Below, piece after piece: positions 34,901-44,279 of a DNA stretch of 64,000 bases (positions are counted from its first letter, which is position 1; each line of letters opens with the position of its first letter). The notes under the pieces were generated by a model that was given only the letters and a program-made list of their open reading frames with translations, did not search any database and was not told the DNA's origin. The position numbers were made by a program, and so were the translations under genes. This stretch comes from Chitinophaga sp. YR573. Lineage in GTDB: Bacteria; Bacteroidota; Bacteroidia; Chitinophagales; Chitinophagaceae. Where the stretch lies: positions 620,001 through 684,000 of the forward strand of contig NZ_FOJF01000002.1 of the NCBI RefSeq assembly GCF_900110995.1, in the 5' to 3' direction.

Positions 34901-35277
34901 TCGGGAATATTATACCAGGTAAATTTAATGTCAATCAACCACTGTCTATTATTAACCGTTGGCAAAAAAATAACGACGCAAAAAGCATACAAAAATATAG
35001 TACAAAAAACGATCTATTGACCCCTTATTTTAATGCAAAACAAAGCGATAGATCATATTCAGATGCTTCGTACATCCGATTAAAAAACATTGCTTTATCT
35101 TGGCAACTCCCAAACAAATGGAAGCAGAGATTGAGCATGGATAACTGCAGAGTTTATATTCAGTGTCAAAACTTATTGACGGTAACTAATTACTTAGGAC
35201 TTGATCCGGAAACAAGAAATTCAAATGTACTTCCTCCCTTAAGAACGATCACATTTGGTATTCAAGTCACACTTTAA
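31909..35277 (+). CDS. SusC/RagA-type TonB-linked outer-membrane protein with STN domain
   Basis: A 1122-aa receptor started at ATG 31909 (MSKSTGNSS); the frame is open to 31831 but the extra residues are not a signal. After the signal peptide comes an STN domain (LVSLNVKNETLKSIFEKITQQTSLYFTG, about 35-110), a carboxypeptidase-like domain (ISGKVTDEKGNPIPGATVLVKNGKRGT, about 137-163), plug (LAASVPGLQIVQNT, IEVLKDADATSIYGSRAANGAILI), and a long barrel ending ITFGIQVTL. It forms the uptake pore with SusD. The STN domain predicts FecR control. Base composition changes near 32.25-32.4 kb (see findings). Confidence 0.93.
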   Translation: MSKSTGNSSFRLWSGILFLFVCTAASLYAQGKPLTEKLVSLNVKNETLKSIFEKITQQTSLYFTGSADQLDRNFRTSITVTNEPLNSVLDKLLKGKGVSWLIGEKTITIVRGGSANLSTSYFSTNIDTVPSTITISGKVTDEKGNPIPGATVLVKNGKRGTTTSSDGSFMISGINPNSFLNISNIGYLTKEIPIKGRISIAEIKLKEYVGDLDETVVIAYGTTTKRMGTGNITSIKAEEIARQPVNNPLLTLAASVPGLQIVQNTGLSGSGVKVVIQGINSLAFGNDPFYVIDGVPYISQLLPNLGNMLGTTGAPNSTSGNGINNGNPLAFLNPNDIESIEVLKDADATSIYGSRAANGAILITTKKGKAGKTKIDLNVQSGFSEIGRQLDLLNTHQYIEMRKEALRNDGITTPSKSDYDINGLWDTTSYTNWQKELIGGKAKYQNVQLSIIGGTDFTQFLIGGGFHKETTVFSGPFDDQKGSVHFNINHTTENQKIKVQLSGNYMFDNNKLPQIDLTGIAMQTSPDAPKLYTSNETLNWMPNSTGTSSWTNPLARLYNHYSNKTNNLISNLLVSYQIIKGFEIKSSFGYTNLQTSEIITNPLISIKPESRPYSSRASNYGNSSINSWIIEPQITYQKKISKNNIEVLLGTTFQQNNNSRQQLLGIGYNSDLVLNDIKSASDLSVEYTLASTYKYNALFGRIRYEFDRKYIVSLTARRDGSSRFGSKNTFHNFNSIAGAWIFSDEEFVRRNVPFLSFGKLRISYGTTGSDQIGDYQFMNLYNVTLSDGVTYQGATGLEAQGIPNPYIQWEETKKIQVGLDLGFLRDKLLFNANFFRNRSSNQLLQYTLPYTTGFNGIALNFPAVIENKGFEISLTSKNIKSSNFNWTTNFNITIPQNKLIRFKNLEKSSSYNNLIINEPVTISRYFHFAGVDPNTGKYQFFDKENNSTTTPNSSTDKNVLIDLAPKYYGGLNNSLSYRGIQLDILLQFVKQLGSTVFFGNIIPGKFNVNQPLSIINRWQKNNDAKSIQKYSTKNDLLTPYFNAKQSDRSYSDASYIRLKNIALSWQLPNKWKQRLSMDNCRVYIQCQNLLTVTNYLGLDPETRNSNVLPPLRTITFGIQVTL

Positions 35278-35292
35278 AAAAAAACTATAGCT

Positions 35293-36756
35293 ATGAATAT
35301 TTATTATAAAAATAACAGAATAAATTCATGCCTGATTTTTGTAATACTTATAGTCATTGTGGTATCAGGAAATTCCTGTAGAAAATTTATAGAAATTGAC
35401 TCTCCTGCCACCAGTATTACAGGAGAAAATGTTTTTACAAATGATGAGACTGCAGCGGCGATAATGACGGGTATATACACCAATATAAGTTTTAAGTCAT
35501 TCAGTGGGGCAGGTGGTGGACCAACGCTGTCTTTTTATTTAGGGTTAAGTGCAGATGAATTTGTCTTAAGCAATGATGCAAGCGGAAATATTGATTATCA
35601 ACAGTACTATTCTAATACATTAAATAGCCAATCAAATCCTTCTTTTTGGCCAAGTTTATATAATACTATTTTCATAACTAATTCTGTCATTGAAGGGTTA
35701 AATAATACTACCTCTATTAATGAAAAATTAAAAACACAATTACAAGGGGAAGCTAAATTTGTAAGAGCTTTCTGTTATTTCTATTTAGTAAATCTCTATG
35801 GAGATGTTCCAATTGCGACAAGTATTGATTACAAATTGAACTCAGTATTACCTCGTTCAAGTAGGTTGGAGGTATATAATAGAGTTATTGAAGATCTAAA
35901 AGATGCTCAAACATTATTGAACGAATTTTATACTGAATCTGATGGGATCACTTCACATTCTACAACAGACAGATTAAGACCTACCAAGGGTGCAGCGACA
36001 GCTATGTTGGCAAGAACATATTTATATATGCATGATTATAAGAATGCGGAAGATCAAGCGACTCAAATAATCAATGATTTGCAATATGATTTTTCCGGAA
36101 TTGGATTGAATTCAGTATTTCTGACCAATAGTCGGGAAGCTATCTGGCAATTACAATCAGTACAAATAGGTTGGAATACTAAAGATGCAAGATTATTTGT
36201 ATTACCCAATACTGGACCAAATGCAGATCATCCAGTTTATCTGAGTGGTAAATTTCTAAATAATTTTGAAGTAAATGACCAAAGGAAAATCAATTGGATA
36301 GATAGCGTATCAGTTGATAACGTTACTTATTATTACCCTTTTAAGTATAAAAATGCAACGCTGGATGCTCCAATAACTGAATATGAAATGGTACTTAGAT
36401 TAGGAGAACAATATTTGATTAGAGCAGAAGCAAGAGGACAGCAGAATAATATAAATGGATCTCAATCAGACATTAATATAATACGTTCAAGAGCAGGGTT
36501 GCCTAATACATCTGCAGATAATAAAGTATCCTTATTGACTGTTATATTACATGAACGGCAAGTAGAATTATTCACTGAATGGGGGCATCGTTGGTTAGAT
36601 TTAAATCGCACAAATTCTACAGATACGATAATGAACGAAATTACTCCAACTAAAGGAGGAATATGGAATTCCAATTGGTCTCTATATCCGATACCTTTAT
36701 CAGAGATACAAGCCAATCCAAGCTTAGCGAATAAACAAAATAAAGGGTATAACTAA
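35293..36756 (+). CDS. SusD/RagB family nutrient-binding lipoprotein
   Basis: A 487-aa lipoprotein, lipobox SGNSC (Cys29). SusD features: PATSITGENVFTNDETAAAIMTGIY at the front, a TPR-like stretch (GEAKFVRAFCYFYLVNLYGDVP, MLARTYLYMHDYKNAEDQA), and RAGLPNTSADNKVSL with ILHERQVELFTEWGHRWLDLNR at the end. It binds the substrate over the SusC pore. It lies 15 bp downstream of SusC. It is AT-rich, unlike the core genes of the window. Confidence 0.93.
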   Translation: MNIYYKNNRINSCLIFVILIVIVVSGNSCRKFIEIDSPATSITGENVFTNDETAAAIMTGIYTNISFKSFSGAGGGPTLSFYLGLSADEFVLSNDASGNIDYQQYYSNTLNSQSNPSFWPSLYNTIFITNSVIEGLNNTTSINEKLKTQLQGEAKFVRAFCYFYLVNLYGDVPIATSIDYKLNSVLPRSSRLEVYNRVIEDLKDAQTLLNEFYTESDGITSHSTTDRLRPTKGAATAMLARTYLYMHDYKNAEDQATQIINDLQYDFSGIGLNSVFLTNSREAIWQLQSVQIGWNTKDARLFVLPNTGPNADHPVYLSGKFLNNFEVNDQRKINWIDSVSVDNVTYYYPFKYKNATLDAPITEYEMVLRLGEQYLIRAEARGQQNNINGSQSDINIIRSRAGLPNTSADNKVSLLTVILHERQVELFTEWGHRWLDLNRTNSTDTIMNEITPTKGGIWNSNWSLYPIPLSEIQANPSLANKQNKGYN

Positions 36757-36774
36757 TTAAAATTCGAGATAATT

Positions 36775-38085
36775 ATGATAAAGAAAATGATCATGCTAAT
36801 CTTATTGGCTAAGATTACAGTTATAACTAATGCTCAAGGTATCAAATTCGAAAATAATCTTACTTGGAATGAATTAAAAGAAAGAGCTAGATTAGAGAAT
36901 AAATATATTTTCATAGACTGCTTTACTACTTGGTGCAGCCCCTGTAAGTTAATGGACAATGAAGTATACACCTCAAGAATAGTAGGGGCATATATGGATG
37001 ATAAGTTTTTATCTATAAAGGTTCAAATGGATTCAACTGATCTCGATAATGAACAAACGAAAATTCGGCATAAAGAAGCATCAGACATTCAATCAATATA
37101 TCAAGTAGAGTCCTTTCCCACATTTTTGTTTTTTAATGTAGAAGGAGAATTCGTACATCGATTTTCAGGTGCAATAAGAGATAGTGATTTCTTAAAGGTC
37201 GCTGCAAACTCTTTAATTCCAGAGAGGCAGTATGCGACTTTAATAAATAATTACAAATTCGGGAAAAAGGAATACAATAATATGACCTATCTAATAAATT
37301 TAGTAGAAAACACAGGGAATAAAGAATTAGCAAAAGAGATTTTTAATGATTATAAAGAAAACTATCTTAATAAGATAAATGAGCAGGAAGTTTTTACAAA
37401 AAAAAACCTGAATGTTATATCTAAATATGAAATAAAAATAAGCACATCGGATAATATTTTTAAATTGTTACGTGAAAAAGCAAATAATGCAGATGAAATA
37501 ATGGGATATAATATCTCTGAAAGAATTATCAATGCAATAATTACACGAGAGGAAATAAATTCTATTCTATGGCCTGATGGGATTCCCATAACGAATGAAC
37601 CTGATTGGAAAAGGATAAAAGGAAATATTGAAAAAAAATATGGTGTGACAACTTCAGATAAGACTATTCTAGAAGCGCAACTTAGATGGTATGATGAAAA
37701 AAATGATTGGGCCTTGATTGCTAAATACAATATTGATAAAATTGAAAAATTTGGAATTGATACTGCAGGCCTTGCAAAATACCACACTAATAATATGATT
37801 TGGCGTATTTTCTTTGAAAAAGAACAAAAAACTGCCATCATTTATAAAGGTATAAAGTATATGGAAACCATTGTAAATGCCAATCCTGAAAATCCAGTTA
37901 TGATAGATACTTATGCAAATTTGCTTTATAAAGTTGGATTAGCAGAGAAAGCTGTCAATTGGGAGAAAAAAGCGGCTAAATGCGAGCAAAAAATCGCCTC
38001 AGCGGAAAAACGGTCTTCAAATAAAGTGTATGAATCAACGTTAATAAAAATGAAAAAGAATATACCGACTTGGCCAAGTAAATAA
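36775..38085 (+). CDS. Thioredoxin-family protein with C-terminal extension
   Basis: A 436-aa exported protein with signal peptide (about 1-20), a thioredoxin fold at about 21-130 (FIDCFTTWCSPCKLMDNE; active-site Cys54 and Cys57), VESFPTFLFF (cis-Pro loop), and a helical C-terminal region of about 300 residues. Thioredoxin-like proteins with this layout recur in SusCD loci for peptide uptake in Bacteroidota and may reduce or shuttle disulfides of imported peptides. It is 18 bp after SusD, so it belongs to the same operon. Confidence 0.85.
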   Translation: MIKKMIMLILLAKITVITNAQGIKFENNLTWNELKERARLENKYIFIDCFTTWCSPCKLMDNEVYTSRIVGAYMDDKFLSIKVQMDSTDLDNEQTKIRHKEASDIQSIYQVESFPTFLFFNVEGEFVHRFSGAIRDSDFLKVAANSLIPERQYATLINNYKFGKKEYNNMTYLINLVENTGNKELAKEIFNDYKENYLNKINEQEVFTKKNLNVISKYEIKISTSDNIFKLLREKANNADEIMGYNISERIINAIITREEINSILWPDGIPITNEPDWKRIKGNIEKKYGVTTSDKTILEAQLRWYDEKNDWALIAKYNIDKIEKFGIDTAGLAKYHTNNMIWRIFFEKEQKTAIIYKGIKYMETIVNANPENPVMIDTYANLLYKVGLAEKAVNWEKKAAKCEQKIASAEKRSSNKVYESTLIKMKKNIPTWPSK

Positions 38086-38547
38086 GATAATAGAGGATAA
38101 CCTATCTAGATAATGTGTAACAAGAATTGCTAAGCCAAGAGCAATAAGATTGTCAGAATGTATTTACAATTTACGATAGAAGACCTGACCTCTTTGCTAC
38201 TCATTATCAGTGGTAAGAAGAGAAAGCTTAATATAGGAAGCGCTGTATAATGTGAAAGTTGTATGTCCATTATCGTGTGAGATTTGTGGTAGAATCCTAT
38301 TTGCCTATTCAAATTACTAGTATTGCTGACTGCAATATAAATGCCTTATCTGTATTTACATTTACAAGGGAGAATTTCGTTACTTAAAAACAGTAACATT
38401 TTTTTTATTATGTAATTTGAAATGTAGTTATTAGTAACAATACTCGCACATACACTTTTACAGAAACCTCTGTTAGAGAATTTTTATAACTTATGAAGTT
38501 AAATTTCGAAATATCCTCCCCCGAAAAAATGCACCAATAAATTTTAT
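38086..38547. other. Intergenic gap with no supported gene
   Basis: A 460-bp AT-rich gap. Two short frames can be read on the plus strand (about 30 codons from ATG 38158, and about 23 codons from a GTG near 38250 with the residues CPLSCEICGR), but neither has homology I can name, and they look like remnants. I see no RNA gene here. Confidence 0.4.
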
Positions 38548-41304
38548 ATGAAAAATATAATATTTTTCTTTTCAGTTTTCATGCCTTTTGGCATCAATTA
38601 CGCTCAAAAACAGATTATTGACACTAGTACTTACAAAAATTGGGTTACAATAGGAGAAGAAGCAATTACAAATAATGGGCAGTACATAATGTATATTATA
38701 AGAAATAAGCCAATTGGGGGAAACACACTGGTTGTGAAATCAACAAACAGTAATTGGGGGAAAGAAATTTTGATGGCCTCCAATCCTTTTTTTTCTGAAG
38801 ATAGCAGATATTTAGTATTCATGAGAAATGGAACAGATAGTCTTATCATACTACAATTAGGCTATTCAAATGAAAAAGATATCAAAAATATTAAATCATT
38901 TAAATCCCCCAAAGAGTCCAAACGTTTTTTAGCATATAGCTCAAGTGTGCATGAAGGAGAAATTACCTTATATGATTTAGTTTCAAATAAAGAGGTAGTA
39001 TTCTCAAATGTAATTGATTGTCAATTTGATGATAATGGGAAAATATTGTTACTAAAAAAAGAGGATAGGAGTAAATCTTCGAATAAGCAATCTTTAATAT
39101 GGTATAATTTGTCTATTAAAACTGAAAAAATCATTTGGGAAGGAGACAATATAGAAGATTGCATATTTGATCATGAATCAAAACAAATTGTATTTTATGT
39201 TCAAGTGAAAAAGAATAAAGAGTTTGATTTGGAAATTTGGCATTATACAGAAGATAAGAATCAATCAAGTGTTTTGATAAATAGTGGATCAATTAAAGAT
39301 TATGAAGCATTCACAATAAGTCCTGAAAATTGGGACACACAGTTTAATAAAGGGGGGACAAAATTAGTATTTTCTGTACAAAAAAGAGCTACTGAAAACA
39401 TTGAACAAATAAAAAATAAATTGGCCGCAGATGTAGACGTATGGACGTTTAAAGATACATACCTTCAGTCAGAACAGCTTTCTGAGACTTTTAACAAATC
39501 AGCCAATATTCGATTAAAAGCGTCAATTGATGTTTTAAGTAAGAAAGTTGTTTTACTTGAGAATGATAGCATTAATTTATTGTTAGAAAATAATACTACT
39601 TACTTCCTGGCAAATGGAATTTATTATCCTGATTCATATTACAATGTGGACAGAATACCCCATTTATTTCTAATATCCGCAAATGATGGAGAAAAAATAA
39701 TTTTGGCATCTAATATGTATAATTTATCATCAGCTAATATATCACCTAATGAAAAATTCGTAACTTGGTTTGATCAGGATAGCTTAAGTTATATCTGTTA
39801 TAATGTTCAAACAGGAATAAAAAAAAATATTTCAAAATCAATACCTTATCCTATTTATGATGATGAGCTACTTTGTAGCACTGGTAGATATGCAGTTTTT
39901 AATGTTGCTCATAGTGAATCTGCAATTAGATGGATAGCTAAGGATCAAGCTATGTTAATTTATGATAGATATGATATTTGGAAAGTCGACCCGAATGGAG
40001 TAAGTGCACCAATCTGTATTACAAATGGTTATGGTCGAAGAAACAAAATAGTATTTGGAATAGTCGATAAAAATTCATCTAATGAAAATGAAGAAATAGA
40101 TAGAAATGCTATATTGTTGCTAGCAGCTTACAATTTGAATAATCAAGATAATGGTTTTTGGCAAAGTAGGCTTAATGCATCAAACGATCCTAAATTATGT
40201 ATAATGGAACCTTATAAATTCTTTGTTCCAAGAATTGGAGAACCATTTCAAATAGATATTTTTAAAAATACTGTTTTTGAACCTTTAAAGGCAAAAAATA
40301 ATAATTATTGGCTAGTTAAACGTATGAGTGAAAAAGAAAGCCCCAATTTGTTTACGACTATAGATTTCAAATCATTTAAAAGAGTTAGCAATATAACCCA
40401 AGAAGACAAATATAATTGGTTAACTATAGATAGAATTACCTGGACGATGAGTGATGGTAAAGTATCGCATGGACTTTTATATAAACCGGAGAATTTTGAT
40501 TCCACCAAAAAATATCCCGTAATATTTAATTATTATGTGAGAAGAAGTGATGAGCTAGTTCATCAATTTTTGGATCCTGATTTTACGAGACAAGCTATTA
40601 ATATTCCAACTTTTGTGAGCAGAGGTTATCTTGTTTTCATTCCCGATATATATTATCAACAAGGTCATATTGGGAAAAGTGTAGTGAATTCTATAGTTTC
40701 AGCGGCTAAATATCTATCTAAATACAAGTGGGCAGATTCTGCTCATTTTGGTCTGCAAGGTCATAGCTTTGGAGGATGGGAAACTAATTACCTTGTGACT
40801 CATTCAAATATATGGGCTGCTGCTTGTGAATCAGCTGGTACATCTAATCATATTAGTTCTTTTGGTCAACTAAATAGAGGCAAGAGTAGAGCGGGATTTT
40901 ATGAAACGTCCACTCAGGGAAGCCATTATGGAATAGGTGTAACTCCTTGGACAAGGCCAGACTTATATATCGAAAATTCTCCAATTTTCAATGTTGATAA
41001 GGTAACGACTCCTCTATTAATGATGCATTGCAAGGATGACGAAGCAGTACCTTTTGCACAGGCAATTGAGATGTTTTTAGGGTTAAAAAGAGCCGGGAAA
41101 AAAGTTTGGCTATTACAATATGACAAAGAAGGACATGGTTTAATGAACGACAAGAATGCAAGAGATTATAATATAAGAATATTCCAATTTTTTGATTACT
41201 ATTTGAAGGCTGCGCCTGCTCCAAAATGGATGATAGAAGGAATTCCAGCTTCAAAAAAGAGTATCGATTTAGGATATGAATATGAATATAATCAGCAACC
41301 ATAG
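38548..41304 (+). CDS. Large S9 family peptidase (prolyl oligopeptidase)
   Basis: A 918-aa exported peptidase with signal peptide MKNIIFFFSVFMPFGINYA, a long beta-propeller (repeats around 60-560), and a C-terminal alpha/beta-hydrolase domain from about 640. The triad is visible: Ser740 in GHSFGG (codon at 40765), Asp831 in HCKDDEAVP, and His863 in KEGHGL. It is about 230 residues longer than the S9 peptidase at 7.1-9.1 kb, mostly from the propeller. With SusCD and thioredoxin it forms a locus that would capture and cut peptides. Confidence 0.92.
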   Translation: MKNIIFFFSVFMPFGINYAQKQIIDTSTYKNWVTIGEEAITNNGQYIMYIIRNKPIGGNTLVVKSTNSNWGKEILMASNPFFSEDSRYLVFMRNGTDSLIILQLGYSNEKDIKNIKSFKSPKESKRFLAYSSSVHEGEITLYDLVSNKEVVFSNVIDCQFDDNGKILLLKKEDRSKSSNKQSLIWYNLSIKTEKIIWEGDNIEDCIFDHESKQIVFYVQVKKNKEFDLEIWHYTEDKNQSSVLINSGSIKDYEAFTISPENWDTQFNKGGTKLVFSVQKRATENIEQIKNKLAADVDVWTFKDTYLQSEQLSETFNKSANIRLKASIDVLSKKVVLLENDSINLLLENNTTYFLANGIYYPDSYYNVDRIPHLFLISANDGEKIILASNMYNLSSANISPNEKFVTWFDQDSLSYICYNVQTGIKKNISKSIPYPIYDDELLCSTGRYAVFNVAHSESAIRWIAKDQAMLIYDRYDIWKVDPNGVSAPICITNGYGRRNKIVFGIVDKNSSNENEEIDRNAILLLAAYNLNNQDNGFWQSRLNASNDPKLCIMEPYKFFVPRIGEPFQIDIFKNTVFEPLKAKNNNYWLVKRMSEKESPNLFTTIDFKSFKRVSNITQEDKYNWLTIDRITWTMSDGKVSHGLLYKPENFDSTKKYPVIFNYYVRRSDELVHQFLDPDFTRQAINIPTFVSRGYLVFIPDIYYQQGHIGKSVVNSIVSAAKYLSKYKWADSAHFGLQGHSFGGWETNYLVTHSNIWAAACESAGTSNHISSFGQLNRGKSRAGFYETSTQGSHYGIGVTPWTRPDLYIENSPIFNVDKVTTPLLMMHCKDDEAVPFAQAIEMFLGLKRAGKKVWLLQYDKEGHGLMNDKNARDYNIRIFQFFDYYLKAAPAPKWMIEGIPASKKSIDLGYEYEYNQQP

Positions 41305-41831
41305 TCTATGTATCAAGTGATAAAATGTATATTCTTAGATTATTTTGCAACTGCAAAGATAGGACATGTTAAATGTAATGATTCGATCTGAGGCTTTTGA
41401 AAGAAGGTGCTGTTTACTCTTGTTTAGATTTAGGGACTGTTTTAGTTATTAAAGCTTGTTAGAAACTCTTTGAATAATTTTATACTTGTTGTACTGGTGG
41501 ACCTTAGAAATAGGAACGTGATTGGTTGGACGCTAAGTACTAATATGAAAGCTATTTACACTGTTATATTTGCCTGGGGATGGCAGGGCATAAATTTATC
41601 AATATGAAATAATCAATGTTAATAGCTTTCGAATATATAGAAATCTGGTACAATCTCAAGAGATTATATTCTGCGCTGGATATTTGTCGTCAGAGGAATT
41701 TGAAAAGAAAAACTTAAGCGAATTCAATGTCGAAGTTTAGCGGAGTGTCTATTTTGTTATTGTAATTCCAAATCGTATCCGGGACTATTGGAATAAGTAT
41801 GTAAGTTTCAAAATCGGAGTAATTGAATAGA
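41305..41831. other. AT-rich intergenic stretch
   Basis: About 530 bp between the S9 peptidase and the transposase remnant. I see no open frame, RNA or repeat that I can support. It may be debris of the element next to it. Confidence 0.4.
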
Positions 41832-42936
41832 CTAAATTTTCAGCCTGTTACCCCAAGTAGTTAAAAACTGATTAAAGATTATGCTCCAGTTTCTAATGGG
41901 CATGGCCCATTTTTTGAGGTTTCTCTTAGCAGAAGGTATACCGATTTCATCGCGGCTTCATCATTCGGGAAGGATTATATTTCCTGATCTTGCCATTGAG
42001 ATTCTCAATTAGATTAGTGGTGTAGATAATCTGTCCGATTTCCATGGGAAAATCAAAGAATATAGTTGTCGCGTCCCAGTTATCGCGCCAGCTCTTAGCA
42101 GCGTAAGCATATTTACTATTCCATTTATTATCTAACATATCCAGTTCAGCGAGAGGCTTGCCGAGTAGGTGTGGTATAGATATCCTTCAGGTCAGTAGCA
42201 AATTCCTTTTTATCTTTCCAGATAACATATCGGCAGCTATTGTGGATCTGATGGACTACGTATATTTGAGTGGCTGATCAATATATCTTCACGACCATGT
42301 GCCTTCATATCAGTCAAAACACACATCCAGTAAGCGGCGGACTCATTCTTACCAAGCCGCATACCCAGTACTTCTTTAAGTCCATCACGTCGAAGTCCAA
42401 CAGCAATGTGAACGGCCTTATTTATTGCCTTACTGTTTTCTCTTACCTTAAATATAATCTCATCCATCCACACGATCAAGTAAACAAGCTCTAATGGACT
42501 ATTTTGACATGCTACTACATCTCTTGCAACCTTTGCCGTAATCTGGCTTATAGAGGAGCGGAAACATCAAATTTATATATATCTTTTATTTGGTCTTCAA
42601 TATAGGAGACACTCATCCCTTTGGCATGCAGCTTCTTCAAGTCCTTCTACGATGTTTTCCCTTTTGGGCACGATCATCGGGTTAAAACTGGAATCCCGGT
42701 CCTAGGAACACGTATTTCTGATTCTCCGTAGTTCGTTTTGATCTTCTTCCCATGAGCATTACGGGTATTATCACTAACGGTTTGCTCATTCTTGCTATAT
42801 TCCCAATGCCCATCCAATTCTCCTTCCAGCATCTTTTCGATCCCCGTTTCTGAATCTGAGTCAAGAAGTGATTGAGCAGCTTGCCTGTCTTAAATTGCTT
42901 TAAAAACTCATCTGATAAGAAATTTTCTGTGTTCAT
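41832..42936 (-). pseudogene. Decayed IS256-family transposase
   Basis: Fragments of an IS256 (mutator-type) transposase in at least four pieces and alternating frames: N-terminal part 42936-42682, a DDE-core part 42479-42237 (residues AVHIAVGLRRDGLKEVLGMR and GKNESAAYWM), a later part 42138-41947 (NLIENLNGKIRK), and the C-terminus read from 41946 down to the stop at 41834 (MKSVYLLLRETSKKWAMPIRNWS). At least three frameshifts separate the pieces. An intact IS256 transposase is about 400 aa, so the length is nearly complete but the gene is dead. No intact terminal inverted repeats were recognised. Confidence 0.85.
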
Positions 42937-42959
42937 ATGATTGTGTATATTTAAAATTA

Positions 42960-42991
42960 AAAAAATCGAAGTTCTTCAACCCCGATTTTTT
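42960..42991. other. Hairpin at the right edge of the transposase remnant
   Basis: A 9-bp stem (42960-42968 with 42983-42991, AAAAAATCG and complement) with a 14-nt loop. It is upstream of the transposase start. It may be a read-in terminator or a leftover IS end. Confidence 0.4.
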
Positions 42992-43139
42992 CATTTACAC
43001 AGTTTTGAGATAGTATCTCAATTTCTGTGAAACATAGAAATTATCAAAAAAAATGAGTTCGAATAACATCCCTATAAACAATTATACTAGATTTAATATC
43101 ATAAAATCTATATCATAAGATTAGTATTAAACTAGCCTC

Positions 43140-43548
43140 ATGATATAGATTATTATAACCAAAAAATAGCTATTTAATGGAGATTACCATGCGCAATTAT
43201 CCTTGAGCATCTGTAAAACGAGCAGTTGGACACCCCGTTGTTAAAGGTGTTGTAGAAACGTTTATAATTGGTGCTGTTAAAGTGGTAGTACCAGCAGTCA
43301 AAACAGTACACTTACCAGCAGTACCTGTGTAAAAAACAACGACGTTTCTATTTGCTTTAAATGCCAATGCGCCTCCAACTATTGCAAATATTGCGATTGC
43401 ACTTAACATGATTTTAGCACGTTTCATAAAAATGTTGCCTTTATAATTCAAAAGGCTAAACTTTAGTCAATAAAAATATTATTGCTTACTATTTTCTTAG
43501 GGTGTTCAGCGATTCCCTTTCATGATCAGGTTTGATTGCAATACAAGA
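43140..43548. repeat. Tandem duplication, copy A
   Basis: A ~409-bp segment that contains one DUF6520-type gene and its flanks, and matches copy B at 43802-44209 at an offset of about 662 bp with scattered substitutions. Both ends of the copies match: ATGATATAGATTA at the left and GTGTTCAGCGATTCCC...TCATGATCAGG toward the right. Confidence 0.8.
43197..43427 (-). CDS. DUF6520-type small exported peptide, copy A
   Basis: A 76-aa protein started at ATG 43427 (MKRAKIMLSAIAIFAIVGGALAFKANR); the frame is open to 43451 but those 8 residues are not conserved in the paralogue. It has a hydrophobic signal-like N-terminus ending LAFKA, two cysteines in the mature part (KCTVLT and TGCPTARF), and a C-terminal GCPTARFTDAQG. 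The pattern fits DUF6520-type small secreted proteins of Bacteroidota, whose function is unknown. Possibly a disulfide-linked signal or surface peptide. Confidence 0.75.
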   Translation of the reverse strand: MKRAKIMLSAIAIFAIVGGALAFKANRNVVVFYTGTAGKCTVLTAGTTTLTAPIINVSTTPLTTGCPTARFTDAQG

Positions 43549-43801
43549 CCTCATCTATGTTAGCTAACAATGTTTTATCTTCATTTATTATATCCAACTG
43601 AGACTTAAGTATTATTATCATAAACTTATTTGGGATCTTCATATGGTATTCCTTACTACTCTAATTATTACACACAGATAACCTAGACGAATATAGAATT
43701 ATAATCATCCTTAATTGAGCTCGGTGCCATTTTGAATATGTAAATCACTATCCAGATATTTTTTTATAAACAATATCGAATTTTTATTTTTTCAAAACCC
43801 T

Positions 43802-44209
43802 ATGATATAGATTACTATAATCAAAAAATAGCTATTTAATGGAAATTGCCTTGTACAATTATCCTTGGACATTTGTAAAACGACCGGTTGGACAATTGGT
43901 TGTTAAAGATATTGTAGAAACGTTTATAATTGGTGCTGTTAAATTGGTAGTACCGTCAGTCAATATCGTACACTTACCTCCTGTGCCTGTGTAAAGAATA
44001 AGAAAAGCTTTTTTTGCTTTAAATGCTACTACGCCTCCAACTATTGCAAATATTGCGATTGCACTTAACATGATTTTAGCACGTTTCATAAAAATGTTGC
44101 CTTATAATCCAAAGGGCTAAAATTTAATTGACAAAGATATTAGGGCTTACTGTTTTCTTGGGGTGTTCAGCGATTCCCCTTCATGATCAGGTTTAATTGC
44201 AATGCGAGA
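43802..44209. repeat. Tandem duplication, copy B
   Basis: The second copy of the segment described at 43140-43548; contains the second DUF6520 gene and a matching downstream flank. Confidence 0.8.
43859..44089 (-). CDS. DUF6520-type small exported peptide, copy B
   Basis: A 76-aa paralogue of the 43197 product with the identical N-terminal signal MKRAKIMLSAIAIFAIVGG and the same two cysteines (KCTILT, TNCPTGRF). Differences are scattered, so both copies appear to be kept under selection rather than decaying. No partner gene is obvious; AraC regulators follow. Confidence 0.75.
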   Translation of the reverse strand: MKRAKIMLSAIAIFAIVGGVVAFKAKKAFLILYTGTGGKCTILTDGTTNLTAPIINVSTISLTTNCPTGRFTNVQG

Positions 44210-44246
44210 TAAGTATTCTGTAAATAGTTAAAATGTTCTTGTTATT

Positions 44247-44279
44247 ACCAATACATCTTTTGAAATAAGATGTATTGGT
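44247..44279 (+). terminator. Orphan terminator-like hairpin
   Basis: A perfect 13-bp stem (44247-44259 with 44267-44279) with a 7-nt loop, followed on the plus strand by GATTTTTA. No plus-strand gene ends here, so it may close a small transcript or be a relic. Confidence 0.5.

Noticed and set aside
38158..38320. Two short plus-strand frames in the gap between the thioredoxin and S9 genes, one with residues CPLSCEICGR.
   Set aside because: Both are under about 31 codons, the second lacks an ATG, and no homology can be named; they look like chance or remnants in AT-rich sequence.
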